Assembly (NCBI GenBank): GCA_036345935.2
Contig: JADWOT020000001.1
Span: forward strand, 11,013,869-11,077,868
Direction of reading: 5' to 3'
DNA length: 64,000 nucleotides
Source: Taenia hydatigena
Taxonomy: Eukaryota > Platyhelminthes > Cestoda > Cyclophyllidea > Taeniidae
This document shows positions 62,601 through 64,000 of the stretch, piece after piece; the stretch's first letter is position 1; each line of letters begins with the position of its first letter. The notes beneath the pieces were generated by a model, which was given only the letters and a program-made list of their open reading frames with translations, was not told the origin of the DNA and searched no databases. The position numbers and the translations under genes were made by a program.

Positions 62601-64000
62601 GGTAATTTAGCAACCATCAAAGCCAGCACCTGGCGAGCAATGTCAGCTGTTCCAAAGCCACCTTGGCATTTATCAGTGATTCGATACAGGTCAGAAAGCA
62701 TTTGGAGGTTCGTCTTCACAACCACCACGGCTTAAACATGAGACTGAAATTAACAAAAGCTTCCCTCCAGAGATTTAAAATACAGCTGACTGAACACTTT
62801 GCTTTCTCAGAATGCAATACACAAATCCTTCAAAGTAGGCAAATACTGGCCGATGATTGACAAGCTGTAGGCACATTGTGGTAAGCACACAATAGTCACA
62901 ACCTTTCAACGCAAAAAAAGACAGCAGTCAATTTCCATTCCCTACCAAGGTCAATCCCACTTTGACGGAATTCGAAGCAAACGATGGGCAAAAACAAACG
63001 GGACCAAAGCAGTGAAAAAGGTATGTACGTGATCAGTCCCAAGCTACATACACTGACATCTGACCCTCCCCTTCCACATAAAACGCACTCAGCCTCGCCA
63101 CCCAAAACAATCCCAAAAGTGGTGAGCACATATTTAAAGTACAGACGATTTCCTATTGACTCGCCCTCATCTGCTGATCAGCTAGACGCGCGTTCAGTGT
63201 CTGCGGCTAGCCTTGTCTACAAGTGGAACAAACTCATCAATATTTCCAAGAGACTAGACAACTGCATCGGGGTCGACTAGGTTGGCAGTACCTTAGCACA
63301 TCTGGAACAAATCAACCTCCTCCAACATCCACAATCCAACCACGCGCCTCACCGATGGACACGCTGTGCACGTAAGCACCGTGACCTCCAATCTGCAATC
63401 ATCTTCAGGCAATCTCAAAACACGCGACTAACCCATTAGCACTGTCAAACAATTTAAAACATAATCCACCACATCGCCACATCGAACAGGCGAAACCAAA
63501 TTCGTTGAGTTTACAAATGAAGCCATATTTAGTGCATTAATACAAATATGATACGTGAACGAAAAAAATAAAACGATGAAGGGCAAATGATGGATGACTG
63601 CGTGAACAGGGACACAAATTGTTACGAAGTAGCTAAGCATTTAGCGTTGTGAGTGGATAAATAGGGGAGCGATAAAGCTTACAAATGCAGGGGACAGAAG
63701 ACGACAGTCATCACTAAGAACTCAGCCACCCTCGCCTCCAATCCCGTGGCGATGACCCGGGCCCCATTAAGGCTCTTCCCCATTTCTGTCAGCCTCACTT
63801 CCTTCACCGCCCAGGTAGCCCCTTCGCCACCCAACCGTACGTAACCTGCACTGTTACGTTCGACGATGACGCGAAGGAGACTGAGCTGTCCAGGAGATCG
63901 TCAGCCGTCTCTGGGTTCGTGATCGCCAAGATAGTGCTGCAGCAACAGCCTCAACGTGGTAGAAGGGTGTAGGTTCAACAATGCGTTGTCGATCACTGCC
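59620..64000 (+). repeat. R block, copy E (cut by the window end)
   Basis: Inverted relative to D. It begins where D ends (shared CTCTATTTGAGCATCATACA) and runs off the window inside the 405-nt frame. It holds a 131-residue open frame (60216-60611, +) with LVTTKPIEETHFVVDGLMIL that is shorter in B, C and D, and a 98-residue frame (62984-63280, +) starting MGKNKRDQSSEK and stopped by TAG where the other copies have Trp. Confidence 0.85.
63679..64000 (-). pseudogene. 405-nt reading frame with in-frame TGA, R copy E (partial)
   Basis: The 3' part of the frame as in C and D, ending TAA at 63679, with the same GGC TGA CGA context. Its ATG would lie about 83 bp beyond the window. Confidence 0.45.

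Overview
The window looks like nuclear DNA of a flatworm, most probably a tapeworm. The strongest evidence is a pair of fully resolvable, intron-rich BTB-BACK-Kelch genes. Seven of their eight introns are tiny (32-43 nt for five, 68-79 nt for two) and all have GT/AG ends and consistent phases. From memory, published tapeworm genomes show a similar two-peaked short-intron pattern. Nothing bacterial is present: no operons, no Shine-Dalgarno-led frames, no CRISPR, no rRNA or tRNA. Most of the rest is low-copy duplicated sequence carrying broken or unrecognised coding remnants.

The layout is dominated by inverted duplication. A block here called R (about 3.5-4.8 kb) occurs five times in alternating orientation: A (+, 5.6-9.3 kb), B (-, 28.2-32.9 kb), C (+, 42.2-45.7 kb), D (-, 48.2-53.1 kb) and E (+, 59.6 kb to the window end). 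A and B are the outer parts of a large palindrome of about 26 kb (5591-31847). Its outer arms are diverged (roughly 85-90% identical by eye), but its innermost 2598 bp per arm (15121-17718 and 19566-22163) showed one mismatch in everything I compared. C and D form a second palindrome around a 2.5 kb centre. Between B and C, and again between D and E, lies the same cassette: an intact kelch gene (+), a 190 bp repeat, a broken gene remnant, then a kelch pseudogene on the minus strand. The window therefore holds two tandem copies of a compound inverted unit.

The two kelch genes (33901-36493 and 53870-56474) each encode 534 residues: BTB, BACK and a shortened kelch propeller. Such proteins are usually substrate adaptors of Cullin-3 ubiquitin ligases. 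Their differences cluster in the loops just after the di-glycines of the kelch blades, where substrates are normally bound.

Other items: a 228 bp solo-LTR-like insertion with a 5 bp target duplication that is present in one cassette and absent from the other; a 190 bp dispersed repeat family; a 53 bp minisatellite in both arms of the first palindrome; a small cysteine-rich candidate gene in mirrored copies; and a 405-nt reading frame kept in the R copies with the same in-frame TGA. The first 5.3 kb and several stretches of 0.8-2.5 kb hold nothing I can recognise. All identities are by eye.
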